DNA of 64,000 nt from Rhizobiales bacterium IMCC20636 (GTDB taxonomy: Bacteria; Pseudomonadota; Alphaproteobacteria; Rhizobiales; GCA-2746425): assembly GCA_016865015.1 (NCBI GenBank), contig CP018226.1:3441001-3505000 (forward strand), written 5' to 3'. Position 1 is the first letter of the stretch; each line of letters opens with the position of its first letter. This document shows, in pieces, positions 30,132 through 39,690 of this stretch. The notes beneath the pieces were generated by a model. That model did no database searches, was not told the origin of the DNA, and saw nothing but the letters and a program-made list of their open reading frames with translations. A program made the position numbers and the translations under genes.

Positions 30132-31532
30132 GTGCGATATGTAAGTACCAGGGGTGAGGCCCCTGAACTTGGTTTTCTTGATGCCATTCTCACCGGGCTT
30201 GCCCGTGATGGTGGTCTCTACATGCCAGCCAGTTGGCCTGCGCTTTCGATATCGGATATCAAGGCGCTGCGCGGAAAATCATATGATGATGTCGCGTTTG
30301 CAATCATGTCGCCGTTTGTTGACGGCGAAATTCCTGATGACGTTCTCAAGAAAATCATCAAAGATGCCTATGCGTCGTTTCGCCATCCAGCCGTTGCGCC
30401 ACTGGTGCAAGTCGGCCCGAATGATTTTGTGCTTGAACTGTTTCATGGCCCGACCCTGGCTTTCAAGGATGTGGCGATGCAATGGCTGGCCCGCGTCATG
30501 GATTATGCACTCGCCGAGCGCAATCAGCGCGCCACGATCATTGGAGCCACATCGGGTGATACCGGCGGTGCGGCCATTGAGGCGTTTCGCGGGCGTGACA
30601 ACACGGATATCTTTATCCTGTTCCCCTATGGCCGGGTTTCCGATGTGCAACGACGCCAGATGACGACGGTTGGCGATGCCAATGTTCATGCCCTTTCCAT
30701 CGATGGCAACTTTGACGATTGCCAGGCATTGGTCAAAGCCATGTTCAATGATCTCAAATTCCGCGATCAGCTTGGCCTGTCAGGCGTCAATTCCATCAAT
30801 TGGGGCCGGATTCTGGCCCAAGTGGTGTATTATTTCACGTCAGCCTTGTCGCTGGGCGCACCGGATCGTGCAATTTCATTTTCAGTACCGACAGGAAATT
30901 TCGGCGATATTCTGGCTGGATTCGTGGCCAAGAAAATGGGGTTGCCGATTGATCGGCTTCTGATCGCCACCAATGTGAACGACATTCTGGTCCGCACCTT
31001 GGAAACGGGCCGCTACGAGGTGACCGGTGTGACCGAGACGACCGCACCTTCGATGGATATTCAGGTCTCTTCGAATTTCGAACGCCTGTTGTTTGAAGCC
31101 AATGGCCGCGATGGTGCAACCGTCAGCCGATTGATGGCCGGACTCAGCCAATCAGGATCATTCACACTTGCGCCGGACGCTCAGGCCTTCATTGCGCAGG
31201 GCTTTGATGCCGCCCGTACAACGCAGGCCGAGACTGCGCAGACCATTCAAGACGTTCTTGAAGGAAGCAGCTATCTGCTGGACCCACACACCGCCATTGG
31301 CCTGTTTGCAGCCCAACAAAGACAAAAAACCAAGACGCCGATGGTGACATTGGGAACAGCGCATCCCGCCAAGTTTCCCGATGCCGTGGAGGCGGCCTGC
31401 GGCCTGCGACCTGCCTTGCCAGCCTGGCAAGGTGATCTGATGTCACGTGTGGAACGGGAACAAACCCTTGCCAATGACTTGAAGACGGTAGAAGACTTCA
31501 TATCAGCCCATGCGAGGGCGTCTGACAAATAA
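30132..31532 (+). CDS. thrC: Threonine synthase
   Basis: ThrC is the PLP enzyme that converts O-phosphohomoserine to threonine. The 466-residue protein begins RYVSTRGEAPELGFLDAIL, typical of the long proteobacterial class. The PLP lysine is in HGPTLAFKDVAMQ near residue 108, and phosphate-binding residues are in GATSGDTGGAA near 140. The middle has SINWGRILAQVVYY and VPTGNFGDILAGF. The start is GTG at 30132, preceded by AGGA about nine bases upstream. It is followed 42 bases later by the M16 peptidase gene, an arrangement common in Hyphomicrobiales. Confidence 0.97.
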   Translation: MRYVSTRGEAPELGFLDAILTGLARDGGLYMPASWPALSISDIKALRGKSYDDVAFAIMSPFVDGEIPDDVLKKIIKDAYASFRHPAVAPLVQVGPNDFVLELFHGPTLAFKDVAMQWLARVMDYALAERNQRATIIGATSGDTGGAAIEAFRGRDNTDIFILFPYGRVSDVQRRQMTTVGDANVHALSIDGNFDDCQALVKAMFNDLKFRDQLGLSGVNSINWGRILAQVVYYFTSALSLGAPDRAISFSVPTGNFGDILAGFVAKKMGLPIDRLLIATNVNDILVRTLETGRYEVTGVTETTAPSMDIQVSSNFERLLFEANGRDGATVSRLMAGLSQSGSFTLAPDAQAFIAQGFDAARTTQAETAQTIQDVLEGSSYLLDPHTAIGLFAAQQRQKTKTPMVTLGTAHPAKFPDAVEAACGLRPALPAWQGDLMSRVEREQTLANDLKTVEDFISAHARASDK

Positions 31533-31574
31533 TAAGACCGGGGAGTGAAGCATTGCGTTTTAATCAGGTGACCG

Positions 31575-32855
31575 ATGGGTGTTGAGCATACGGTCTTGAG
31601 TAGCGGCATGACAGTGGTGACCCACGCCATGCCGCATCTGGAAAGTGCGGCCTTGGGAGTCTGGGTCCGATCAGGATCCCGCAATGAAACCCACCGCCAG
31701 CATGGCATTTCCCATTTGCTTGAGCATATGGCCTTCAAGGGCACCAAAAAGCGATCTGCCCGAGCGATTGCAGAAGAGATTGAAGCTGTTGGCGGCGATC
31801 TGAATGCTGCTACCAGCGTTGAAAACACCTCGTATTATGCCCGCGTTTTAAAAGATGACGTGCCGCTGGCGCTGGATATCCTCAGCGATATTCTGCTCAA
31901 TGCACGTTTTGACGATGAGGAATTGCGTCGGGAACAGCATGTCATTCTTCAGGAAATCGGCGCGACTCTGGATAATCCGGAAGATCTGGTCTTTGACGCT
32001 TTTCAGGATGCAGCCTTTCAGGACCAGTCCATTGGACGCACAATTCTGGGAACTGCAGAGACGGTCAACGGATTTTCGACCGAAGATTTGAGACTGTTTT
32101 TGCGGTCCCAGTATCAACCTGCCGATATCGTTGTTTCGGCCGCTGGTGCGGTTGACCATGACAAATTTGTCCGCCAGACAGCAGAAGCATTCAGCTCTCT
32201 CACCAAACCGGAAGTGCCTGTCAACGACCATCAGAAAGCCCGTTACACGGGTGGCCAGTTCATCCAGCCAAAAGACCTTATGGAAGCGCAGCTTCTGATC
32301 GGGTTTGAGGGGCATTCCTACAAGGATGATGAGTTTTACGGAACACAGCTTCTGGCCAGCGTTCTGGGCGGAGGCATGGCATCGCGCCTGTTCCAGGAAG
32401 TTCGAGAATCCAGAGGACTTTGTTACTCTATCTACGCCTTTCACTGGGGTTTTTCCGATTCTGGCCTGTTTGGTATCCATGCCGCCACCGGGCGGGAGGA
32501 CATTCCAGAACTTGTGCCGGTTGTGCTGGATGAGTTGCTGCGTGCCTGTGATGATATTTCCGAAGACGAAGTGAAACGTGCGCGTGCGCAGGTTCGTGCC
32601 AGTCTGTTGATGAGCCTTGAAAGCCCATCGGCCCGTGCTGCCCAGATTGCACGCCAGATGCTTGTCTTTGGCAGGGTGATCGACCTCAATGAACTGGTCG
32701 CCAAGGTTGATGCAATCACACCTGCGAACCTTCGTGATCTCGGCCAATCTATTTTCACCGACTCGGTTCCCACACTGGCGTCAATCGGTCCCATCGACGG
32801 CGTGGAAACAGTGCTTTCAACGGATCGCATTTCCGGGCATCTTAAACGAAACTGA
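31575..32855 (+). CDS. M16-family zinc metallopeptidase (processing peptidase-like)
   Basis: This 426-residue protein resembles the beta subunit of mitochondrial processing peptidase. The inverted zinc motif HXXEH is present as HLLEHMAFKGT near residue 50, with the third ligand Glu in a downstream helix (around NAATSVENTSYYARVL). The C-terminal half includes GGGMASRLFQEVRESRGLCYS, the usual glycine-rich loop. It is a cytoplasmic or periplasmic oligopeptidase in this family; no signal peptide is visible. Start has AGGTGA upstream. It follows thrC and precedes an acetyltransferase by 18 bases. Confidence 0.94.
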   Translation: MGVEHTVLSSGMTVVTHAMPHLESAALGVWVRSGSRNETHRQHGISHLLEHMAFKGTKKRSARAIAEEIEAVGGDLNAATSVENTSYYARVLKDDVPLALDILSDILLNARFDDEELRREQHVILQEIGATLDNPEDLVFDAFQDAAFQDQSIGRTILGTAETVNGFSTEDLRLFLRSQYQPADIVVSAAGAVDHDKFVRQTAEAFSSLTKPEVPVNDHQKARYTGGQFIQPKDLMEAQLLIGFEGHSYKDDEFYGTQLLASVLGGGMASRLFQEVRESRGLCYSIYAFHWGFSDSGLFGIHAATGREDIPELVPVVLDELLRACDDISEDEVKRARAQVRASLLMSLESPSARAAQIARQMLVFGRVIDLNELVAKVDAITPANLRDLGQSIFTDSVPTLASIGPIDGVETVLSTDRISGHLKRN

Positions 32856-32873
32856 TTTCACTGGCGGCTCGGC

Positions 32874-33488
32874 ATGACATTTGCCTTTTTGCATAACACC
32901 ACTCGTATCCCGACCCAGGAGACAGCACGCGGTGGCACCAAGGCTGGTGAAGATATTTTTCTGCGCCCTCCGCAGGTCTCCGACTATCCCATGTGGGCAG
33001 AACTGCGTGCGGCCAGCCGCGACTTTCTGAAGCCATGGGAGCCAAGCTGGGCATCGGATGATCTGACTCGAAACGCCTTTCGACGCCGCATTCGCCGCTA
33101 TCAACAGGAAAATCGTGAAGGCCATGCGCATGCGTTATTTATTTTTCGCAAGCAGGATGAGCAATTGGTCGGAGGGTTGAACCTGTCAAACATCCGGCGC
33201 GGTGTTACGCAGGCGGCAAGTCTGGGTTACTGGATGGGACAATCTTTTGCCGGCCAAGGATATATGTCAGCCGCGGTCCGCTCCACCTTGCCATTTGCGT
33301 TCAACTCTCTGGGTTTACATCGGGTCGAAGCGGCCTGCATTCCGGACAATCAACGCTCGATCTATCTGTTGCAGCGGCTTGGCTTTCAACGCGAGGGCTT
33401 TGCAAGAGAGTATCTGTGCATAGATGGTCGCTGGCGCGATCACGTGCTTTTTGCCATTTTGAAAAAAGACCTGAATAGCGAAGCCTGA
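32874..33488 (+). CDS. GNAT N-acetyltransferase, RimJ-like
   Basis: The 204-residue protein has the RimJ/RimL pattern: IFLRPPQVSDYPMWAELR near residue 35, a central NLSNIRRGVTQAASLGYWMG, the acetyl-CoA loop QSFAGQGYMSAAVRS, and GLHRVEAACIPDNQRSIYLLQRLGFQREG in the C-terminal half. Such enzymes acetylate N-terminal amines of ribosomal proteins or small substrates. It is probably in an operon with the M16 peptidase. The substrate is not predictable. Confidence 0.9.
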   Translation: MTFAFLHNTTRIPTQETARGGTKAGEDIFLRPPQVSDYPMWAELRAASRDFLKPWEPSWASDDLTRNAFRRRIRRYQQENREGHAHALFIFRKQDEQLVGGLNLSNIRRGVTQAASLGYWMGQSFAGQGYMSAAVRSTLPFAFNSLGLHRVEAACIPDNQRSIYLLQRLGFQREGFAREYLCIDGRWRDHVLFAILKKDLNSEA

Positions 33489-33722
33489 GCAGCGCACAGT
33501 GTGTTTTTGAATTCCGGCTGTTTCATTTGAATTAAAATGGACCATAATCGGCCCCTAACTAGACAAATCGCGCTTCTGACACCTTGTGTCCGGGGTGCGA
33601 ACTCAATAGTAAGAGGGCACTCAAGCCTTGCTGGTCTGATTTCGTGGTAAACGCTGTATTCAGCATGCTCCAGAGCTTGACTGGTTTGTATTGAGTATCC
33701 AACCGCTTTGGAGAAACACGAG
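33489..33722. other. Spacer upstream of the GGDEF-EAL gene
   Basis: This 234-base region contains no recognised gene. It must carry the promoter of the downstream cyclic-di-GMP gene. A GGAG at 33709-33712, nine to ten bases before the TTG at 33723, looks like that gene's ribosome site. Confidence 0.35.
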
Positions 33723-36629
33723 TTGCGTTGCCTGCGTTCCATCCGTGACAATATTTTGGTTCTGACTGCCCTATGGATGACCGTGCTTGCGGTGCTTTCA
33801 TTTGGTGCGCCGGCCTATGCTGTCGAAGCGATCAGCGTTCCGCTTGACGGGCGGACGCTCGACTTGCGCGCGGCGCTGGAACTTTACTCCGATGCCGGAG
33901 CGCGGCTGCAGGTTTCCACCGCACCCGGGCCAGATGGCATTATTCGACGGATCGAAGTCCAGGCGCGGGATCCCGAAATTGCATCTAACTGGGCGGTGTT
34001 TGCTCTAGCCAATACGGGGAACCAGCAGATCGACCGCCTGCTGGTTGCGCCACATTACTGGCTGCCCGGATCAGGGTTCTTTACACCCGACCTTGGCCAG
34101 TCGCGCATTACTAATATCACCCCCAGTGAAGGCTTCGCACCCGAGCGGGTGCCCAGCAAGGAATCCGATGTGTTTCTCATCACATTGGACCCCGGAGCGG
34201 TGGTTACCTTTATTATCGAGTTACAGGATGCGCGCCTTCCCAAACTGGATCTTTGGGAGGCAGACACATATCGCGACAGTGTAAACAACTACACGCTCTA
34301 TAGAGGCCTTGTGATTGGAATTGCAGGCCTTTTGGCCGTGTTTCTCACAATCATCTTCGTTGTGAAGGGCACAGCAATGTTCCCCGCGGCGGCTGGGCTG
34401 GCGTGGGGCGTGCTGATTTATGTGTGTATTGATTTCGGCTTCTGGAATGAGTTCTTTGATCTCACCTTCACCCAGAACCAGATCCATCGCGCGGCGGCAG
34501 AGATATTTTTAGCAGCCAGCCTTGTGGTGTTCATTTACACCTATCTGAACCTTGACCGCTGGAATACGACGTACCGCATCGCAGTGATGGGTGTGCTGCT
34601 TGCAATGGCAGTCGTGGTTGCCATTTCCATGATTGAGCCAAGCTTTGGTGCCGGTGTCGCGCGGATCGCATTCGGCCTGACAGTCATCGGTGGAATGGGC
34701 CTGATCGGCTGGATGAGCTGGATGGGCTATGACCGGGCCGTGATGATCATTCCGACCTGGATTCTGCTGGTGTTCTGGTTGACGGCTGCAACGGCCAGCG
34801 TGCTGGGCTTCCTGGACAATGATACGGTACAACCCGCTCTGGCTGGCGGGATGGTGCTGATTGTTCTGCTGATCGGCTTCACGCTCATGCAGCATGCATT
34901 TTCCGGTGGAACGGTGATTACCGGTGATCTGGGCGATCAGCAACGCCGGGCGCTGGCGCTGACAGGATCCGGCGACATGATCTGGGACTGGGATGTCATG
35001 CGGGACCGCATGATCGTCAGCCCGGAAGTGGAGCAGAAACTTGGCCTGCGCAGAGGCACGCTGGAAAGTCACGCGCGGGATTGGCTGGAGTTCATTCACG
35101 AATCAGACCGGGACCGGTTCCGGCTGATGCTGGACACTGTTCTGGTGCAGCGGCGCGGACGTATCGTGCAGGATTTCCGACTGCGCTCCAAGAATGATGA
35201 TTTTCACTGGTTCTCATTGCGCGCGCGGCCAGTGATTGGATCCGATGGTGAAGTTGTCCGCTGTGTCGGCACTCTGACCGACATCACAGAGCAGAAAATT
35301 GCGCAAGAGCGCCTGATGCATGATGCCGTGCATGACAATCTGACTGGACTGCCCAATCGGGAATTGTTCATTGACCGGTTACAGACCGCTCTCACCCGTT
35401 CCGAAGTGGATGATGCCGGTTACCCGTCAGTGATCATTATCGACATCGATCAGTTCAGTGACATCAATGATAATTTCGGGCTGGCAATCGGTGATTCAGT
35501 TCTGCTGGCTGTCTCCCGCCGTCTGTCTCGCATGACACGGCCTCAGGACACGGTGGCGCGGATTGGCGGTGACCAGTTTGCCATGATGCTGATTTCCGAA
35601 GAAGACACGGCAAAGGTCGAGAACATTGCCACAGCCGTATTGCGGACCCTGAAGTCAGCTATTCCCATTGGGGATGAAGAGATATTCCTGTCCGCATCTG
35701 TTGGCATTGCCCATTTTGAAGAAGAACAGATCAGTGCCGAAGATCTGCTGCGTCAGTCGGAAACCGCGCTTTATGATGCGAAACGAAAGGGCGGCAACGA
35801 GATCAGCGTCTTTGCCGACGTCAGTGGCGATGCTGCGGGCAGCCGACTGGAAATCGCAAGCCGTTTGCGCCTGGCATTGGAACAGGAAGAACTGACGCTG
35901 TATTACCAGCCCATCATTCGGCTGGAGGATCGCTCCATTGCCGGTTTTGAAGCCCTGATGCGATGGGAACATCCAGAGCTTGGCACATTGGCCCCAGCGG
36001 AGTTCATTCCAATTGCCGAGGAAAGTAATCTGATTGCCGATATCGGGCTGTTTGCGCTGGAAGAGGCAACACAGCAATTGGCTGAGTGGCAACAATCACC
36101 GCGCATCCGCACGCCGCTGTTCATGAATGTCAATGTATCGAGCCGCCAGATTTTCCGTCAGGATCTGATCAATGATGTGAAATCCGTGTTCCTGCGCTCG
36201 CCGGTCCACCCAGGCAGCCTGAAGCTGGAAATTACAGAATCACTTGTGATGGAAAATCCGGAATATGCAGCACAGGTTCTGGAACGGTTGCGCGATCTTG
36301 GAACCGGTCTTGCGCTGGATGATTTCGGCACCGGATATTCCTCCCTCTCCTATCTCCAGCGCTTCCCGTTTGATACGCTGAAGATCGACAAGTCCTTTGT
36401 GCGCCAGAACGGTCAGGAGAGCCAATTGGTCATCCTGCGGTCCATCATCGCGCTGGCCCATGATCTTGATATGGATGTGATCGCGGAAGGTGCCGAGAAC
36501 GAAAGTGACGTGGTGGAACTGACAGATCAGGAGTGCGAATACGCACAAGGCTTCCTGTTTGGCCAACCCATGAAAGCCAGCGAAGCCGAAGAGATGCTGT
36601 TCCGCAGCACGTCTTACTCGACGACCTGA
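33723..36629 (+). CDS. Membrane-bound 7TM-sensor/PAS/GGDEF/EAL protein, likely c-di-GMP phosphodiesterase
   Basis: The 968-residue protein has a signal peptide (cleavage after GAPAYA), a periplasmic beta domain of the 7TMR-DISM-ED2 type (about 40-190), seven membrane helices (about 195-395), a PAS domain with MIWDWDVMRDRM and FRLRSKNDDFHWF, a GGDEF domain and a C-terminal EAL domain. The GGDEF motif reads GGDQF, so cyclase activity is doubtful. The EAL domain looks intact: FEALMRWEHP, NVNVSSRQIF, LEITESLVM, LDDFGTGYSSLSYL, KIDKSF and EGAENES. It is therefore predicted to hydrolyse c-di-GMP. No ATG is available near the front; TTG 33723 has GGAG upstream, TTG 33708 is an alternative. Confidence 0.92.
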   Translation: MRCLRSIRDNILVLTALWMTVLAVLSFGAPAYAVEAISVPLDGRTLDLRAALELYSDAGARLQVSTAPGPDGIIRRIEVQARDPEIASNWAVFALANTGNQQIDRLLVAPHYWLPGSGFFTPDLGQSRITNITPSEGFAPERVPSKESDVFLITLDPGAVVTFIIELQDARLPKLDLWEADTYRDSVNNYTLYRGLVIGIAGLLAVFLTIIFVVKGTAMFPAAAGLAWGVLIYVCIDFGFWNEFFDLTFTQNQIHRAAAEIFLAASLVVFIYTYLNLDRWNTTYRIAVMGVLLAMAVVVAISMIEPSFGAGVARIAFGLTVIGGMGLIGWMSWMGYDRAVMIIPTWILLVFWLTAATASVLGFLDNDTVQPALAGGMVLIVLLIGFTLMQHAFSGGTVITGDLGDQQRRALALTGSGDMIWDWDVMRDRMIVSPEVEQKLGLRRGTLESHARDWLEFIHESDRDRFRLMLDTVLVQRRGRIVQDFRLRSKNDDFHWFSLRARPVIGSDGEVVRCVGTLTDITEQKIAQERLMHDAVHDNLTGLPNRELFIDRLQTALTRSEVDDAGYPSVIIIDIDQFSDINDNFGLAIGDSVLLAVSRRLSRMTRPQDTVARIGGDQFAMMLISEEDTAKVENIATAVLRTLKSAIPIGDEEIFLSASVGIAHFEEEQISAEDLLRQSETALYDAKRKGGNEISVFADVSGDAAGSRLEIASRLRLALEQEELTLYYQPIIRLEDRSIAGFEALMRWEHPELGTLAPAEFIPIAEESNLIADIGLFALEEATQQLAEWQQSPRIRTPLFMNVNVSSRQIFRQDLINDVKSVFLRSPVHPGSLKLEITESLVMENPEYAAQVLERLRDLGTGLALDDFGTGYSSLSYLQRFPFDTLKIDKSFVRQNGQESQLVILRSIIALAHDLDMDVIAEGAENESDVVELTDQECEYAQGFLFGQPMKASEAEEMLFRSTSYSTT

Positions 36630-36659
36630 CAATTTACTCAACGGCCTGACACTCTGAAC

Positions 36660-37289
36660 TCAGGCGCGGCCGCTTGTGCTGACAAGCCCTGCCAAATCAA
36701 CACCAAGCCGGTCCAGCGCAGTCTGATAAATGCCTTCCGGCGGTGTTTTCAAGATCATTTGAACATCGGCATCGCAGACGAGCCAGGCGTTTTCGCGCAA
36801 CTCTTCTTCCAGCTGTCCTGCACTCCAGCCTGCATAGCCCAGTGCAATTCGGGCATCGGGCGGGCCAACACCTGCGGCCAGACCCTGGATCGCTTCCATC
36901 GTTGCGCACAGTGCAAGATCATCTGCGATCTGAAGCGAAGTCGAATAGCCTTCTGATATCCGATGCAAGACGAAGCCTCTGCCAATCTCCACCGGTCCGC
37001 CGGCCAGCACAGGTGTCTCCATTGAATCCGGATCATCGGTCTCGTCGGGAACAGCCAGTTTAAGTTTTTCACACAGGGTTTGAAAATCGATATTCTGGTG
37101 CGCTCGGTTCACGACCAGTCCCATCGCCCCCTCTTCATCGTGGCTGCACAGGAAGATGACGGTTTTGTTGAAACGGGGGTCGGTCATCGAGGGCATTGCA
37201 ATCAGACAAGAGCCAGTCAACCAGCCGTTCTTCGCACCGGGCGTTTCCGGTTGCGCACTTGAATCCGGTATTCTGGACACGATATTCAT
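36660..37289 (-). CDS. YqgE/AlgH family protein
   Basis: The 209-residue protein matches the UPF0301 (YqgE/AlgH) family: LTGSCLIAMPSMTDPRFNK near residue 25, FLCSHDEEGAMGLVVNRAH near 47, VLAGGPVEIGRGFVLH near 95 and LGYAGWSAGQLEEELREN near 148. The biochemical function of the family is not established, although AlgH was linked to alginate regulation in Pseudomonas. It is convergent with the GGDEF-EAL gene and divergent from the DsbD-N-like gene. Confidence 0.95.
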   Translation of the reverse strand: MNIVSRIPDSSAQPETPGAKNGWLTGSCLIAMPSMTDPRFNKTVIFLCSHDEEGAMGLVVNRAHQNIDFQTLCEKLKLAVPDETDDPDSMETPVLAGGPVEIGRGFVLHRISEGYSTSLQIADDLALCATMEAIQGLAAGVGPPDARIALGYAGWSAGQLEEELRENAWLVCDADVQMILKTPPEGIYQTALDRLGVDLAGLVSTSGRA

Positions 37290-37432
37290 CCCTGTTCGCG
37301 AATGGTTTCCAACACTATGGCATATAGACGCTTGCCGTTACATGCCGGGAAAGCTGTCACCTTCACGTAGATATGATCACAATGGGAAGATGCAAGCATT
37401 CCCGAAGTGATCTTTAGGGGTTACAAACAGGT

Positions 37433-38281
37433 ATGACAAAGAGATTTCAGACGTTGGTGCTATTTTTGGCTCTGGGCCTTGCAAGCGCCCTTTCACTGCC
37501 CGGTCCCGCTCATGCATTTGAGGGACAATGGGTTGATCTGCCAAACGCCAGAGCGCGTCTGCTTGCCAGTGGCGATCCGATGAGTGGACGCATTCTGGCC
37601 GGTCTGGAAATTGAACTGGATGACGACTGGAAAACCTATTGGCGCTTCCCCGGCGATTCCGGTATTCCACCAACATTCGACTGGTCAGGTGCGCAAAATG
37701 TTGCTGCAACGCATCTGTTGTTTCCGGCCCCGGAGCGCTTCTCCGATGAATATGGACAATCAGTCGGATACAAGCACCGGGTGGTGTTTCCAATCGAGAT
37801 CGAGTTGGAAGGCGCCGGGCGTCCGACACATCTGAAACTGGACATTGTGCTGGGCATATGTCGGGACGTCTGCATTCCTGTCATGGAACAATTTTCCCTG
37901 AAACTGCCCCCTGTCTTCATGGCGACCGAGGCTGCCAAAACCGTTCTCATTGCGGCAAGCAACTCGGTTCCAACACAAACCATCGAAGCGCAGCGTCCTG
38001 TGATCGAGATAGAGGAACGCGCGGGCAAAACGCCCATGCTGACGATTTCCGTACCATCGGACCTACAGATCACTGATGTTTTTGTTGAAGGCCCTGATAC
38101 GTGGTTTCTGACCTTGCCGGAAAAGGTCTCAGAGGACGACGCTGACGCTGTTCAGACATGGCAACTTGCTTTGGATGGCACACCCGTCGGAACAACGCCA
38201 TGGGGCGCTGCCATGCGCCTGACGATGGTTGGTCCGGACAAATCCTTCGAACAGGATTTTACCCTGATTGAACCAGAATAA
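37433..38281 (+). CDS. Secreted protein with DsbD N-terminal-like domain
   Basis: This 282-residue protein has a signal peptide (LVLFLALGLASALSLPGPAHA). Its mature part resembles the periplasmic N-terminal domain of DsbD/ScsB: GLEIELDDDWKTYWRFPGD, then TFDWSGAQN and the cysteine pair in LGICRDVCIPVMEQF. It lacks the membrane and thioredoxin domains of a full DsbD, so it is a stand-alone periplasmic thiol domain. The two cysteines (C-R-D-V-C) may undergo disulfide exchange, inferred from the family. It lies 85 bases upstream of a peroxiredoxin gene, which suggests a redox context. Confidence 0.85.
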   Translation: MTKRFQTLVLFLALGLASALSLPGPAHAFEGQWVDLPNARARLLASGDPMSGRILAGLEIELDDDWKTYWRFPGDSGIPPTFDWSGAQNVAATHLLFPAPERFSDEYGQSVGYKHRVVFPIEIELEGAGRPTHLKLDIVLGICRDVCIPVMEQFSLKLPPVFMATEAAKTVLIAASNSVPTQTIEAQRPVIEIEERAGKTPMLTISVPSDLQITDVFVEGPDTWFLTLPEKVSEDDADAVQTWQLALDGTPVGTTPWGAAMRLTMVGPDKSFEQDFTLIEPE

Positions 38282-38366
38282 GTTCGCGACGGATTGCCTA
38301 CCGGCAATGAGCGCACTAAATAACATTCTTCAACGCTGACACCTGCCCTCAACAAAAGAGTTATGC

Positions 38367-38861
38367 ATGACGATCTCCATTGGCGACACACTCCCCTTTG
38401 CCCATTTCTTTGTAAAAGCTGGTGGCGAAATAGACCGACTGTCAACTGACGACATCTTTGCCAACCGGCGCGTAGTTCTGTTTGGTGTTCCAGGTGCCTT
38501 TACGCCGACCTGCCATGCTGATCATCTGCCGGGCTATCTGGAACATCTGGACACTATCAAAGCCAAGGGCGTTGATGAAGTGGCTGTGGTTTCGGTTAAT
38601 GACCCACACGTTATGGACGCCTGGGCGAAGGCCACTGGCGGCAAGGGAAAAATCCTGTTTCTTTCCGATGGCAACGCAGATTTCACGCGCGCTATCGGCT
38701 TGGATGCGGATGTGTCTGTGGTTGGTATGGGCACCCGCTCACAACGTTATTCGATAATCGTCGACAATGGTGTGGTGACCCGGTTCAATCTGGAAGAGGT
38801 TCGTGGCCAGGCCATCCTGTCAGGCGCAGCAGCCATCATGGACCAATTGCAGGACGCTTGA
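38367..38861 (+). CDS. Peroxiredoxin (Prx5 type)
   Basis: The 164-residue thioredoxin-fold protein reduces peroxides through a peroxidatic cysteine in the motif GAFTPTCHADHLPGYL (Pro-x3-Thr-x2-Cys) near residue 50. The Prx5-like pattern continues with VVSVNDPHVMDAWAKATG and ends with NLEEVRGQAILSGAAAIMDQL. No obvious second resolving cysteine is visible near the C terminus, so it would be one-Cys, reduced by glutaredoxin/glutathione or thioredoxin. It is convergent with surf1. Confidence 0.94.
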   Translation: MTISIGDTLPFAHFFVKAGGEIDRLSTDDIFANRRVVLFGVPGAFTPTCHADHLPGYLEHLDTIKAKGVDEVAVVSVNDPHVMDAWAKATGGKGKILFLSDGNADFTRAIGLDADVSVVGMGTRSQRYSIIVDNGVVTRFNLEEVRGQAILSGAAAIMDQLQDA

Positions 38862-38919
38862 TTGGACCGGTATCTGAGGCAAGCTTGTTTCATAGTCTCA
38901 GTACAAATCCGGAAATCAA

Positions 38920-39690
38920 CTAATCCGCGCCGCGCCGATACTCCCGGACAGCAAATGCTGTGAACACACCAATAAGTGTCAGAGCAATTCCGTACCAGGT
39001 CAGAACGTAGCCGAAATGCCGATTGCTGAAGGCAATTCTGGTTTCTCCTGCTTGTGGCAGTGACAGACTATCATCGGCTTCAAGATCAACGAAGAACGGT
39101 GCGACGGGTTCGGCTTTCAGGCCTGACTGAAGTGTCATCTCTGCGGTGTCGCGCACGAACCAGAGCGTGCCATCAAACCCGACTTTGTTTCCAGGTGTCG
39201 CAAAGCCAGCTTTTTCGGATGGCCGCATCAGGCCATTCACCGTGATCAGACCATCCTGCCCGCTGGTAATGTCCTGGTCGGCAAGATGAAGTGGCACGAA
39301 GCCACGGTTGATCCAGACCACACCGCCACCGGTCAATTCAAACGGGGTCATGACCCAATGCCCCTGTCCGCCAAAAGGACCGCCTTGGGGGGCACTGACC
39401 ACCATATAGGCGCGTTGCTCATAGTCATGCAGATAGCGCCCGCTCAGTGTCACACGCTGGTACTGATAAAGATCAGGGTCCAATTTGGTCCACTCGGCAG
39501 GCGGTGGCAAGGCAACCGGATCTGAATCCAGTCGTGCCGAAACACTGGCGATCAGATCGTCTTTCCAGTGCATGCGCTGCACCTGCCACGTCCCCAGTGA
39601 CAGTAAAACTGCCAAGGCAAGCAATGACAGGATTCCTGGCCATAACAGCCGCCGCCAAAGCGGCGCTAAGTCCAGGGCATCACTTTGCAT
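38920..39690 (-). CDS. surf1: SURF1-family cytochrome oxidase assembly protein
   Basis: SURF1 helps insert heme a into subunit I of cytochrome c oxidase. The protein has two membrane helices, one at each end (WPGILSLLALAVLLSLGTWQVQR; FGYVLTWYGIALTLIGVFTAF), flanking a periplasmic domain with GGGVVWINRGFVP and a C-terminal pattern FSNRHFGYVLTWYGIA. Start at 39690 gives 256 residues and overlaps the DUF983 gene by eleven bases; the frame runs open to 39753. It is the last gene of the cox operon. Confidence 0.93.
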   Translation of the reverse strand: MQSDALDLAPLWRRLLWPGILSLLALAVLLSLGTWQVQRMHWKDDLIASVSARLDSDPVALPPPAEWTKLDPDLYQYQRVTLSGRYLHDYEQRAYMVVSAPQGGPFGGQGHWVMTPFELTGGGVVWINRGFVPLHLADQDITSGQDGLITVNGLMRPSEKAGFATPGNKVGFDGTLWFVRDTAEMTLQSGLKAEPVAPFFVDLEADDSLSLPQAGETRIAFSNRHFGYVLTWYGIALTLIGVFTAFAVREYRRGAD

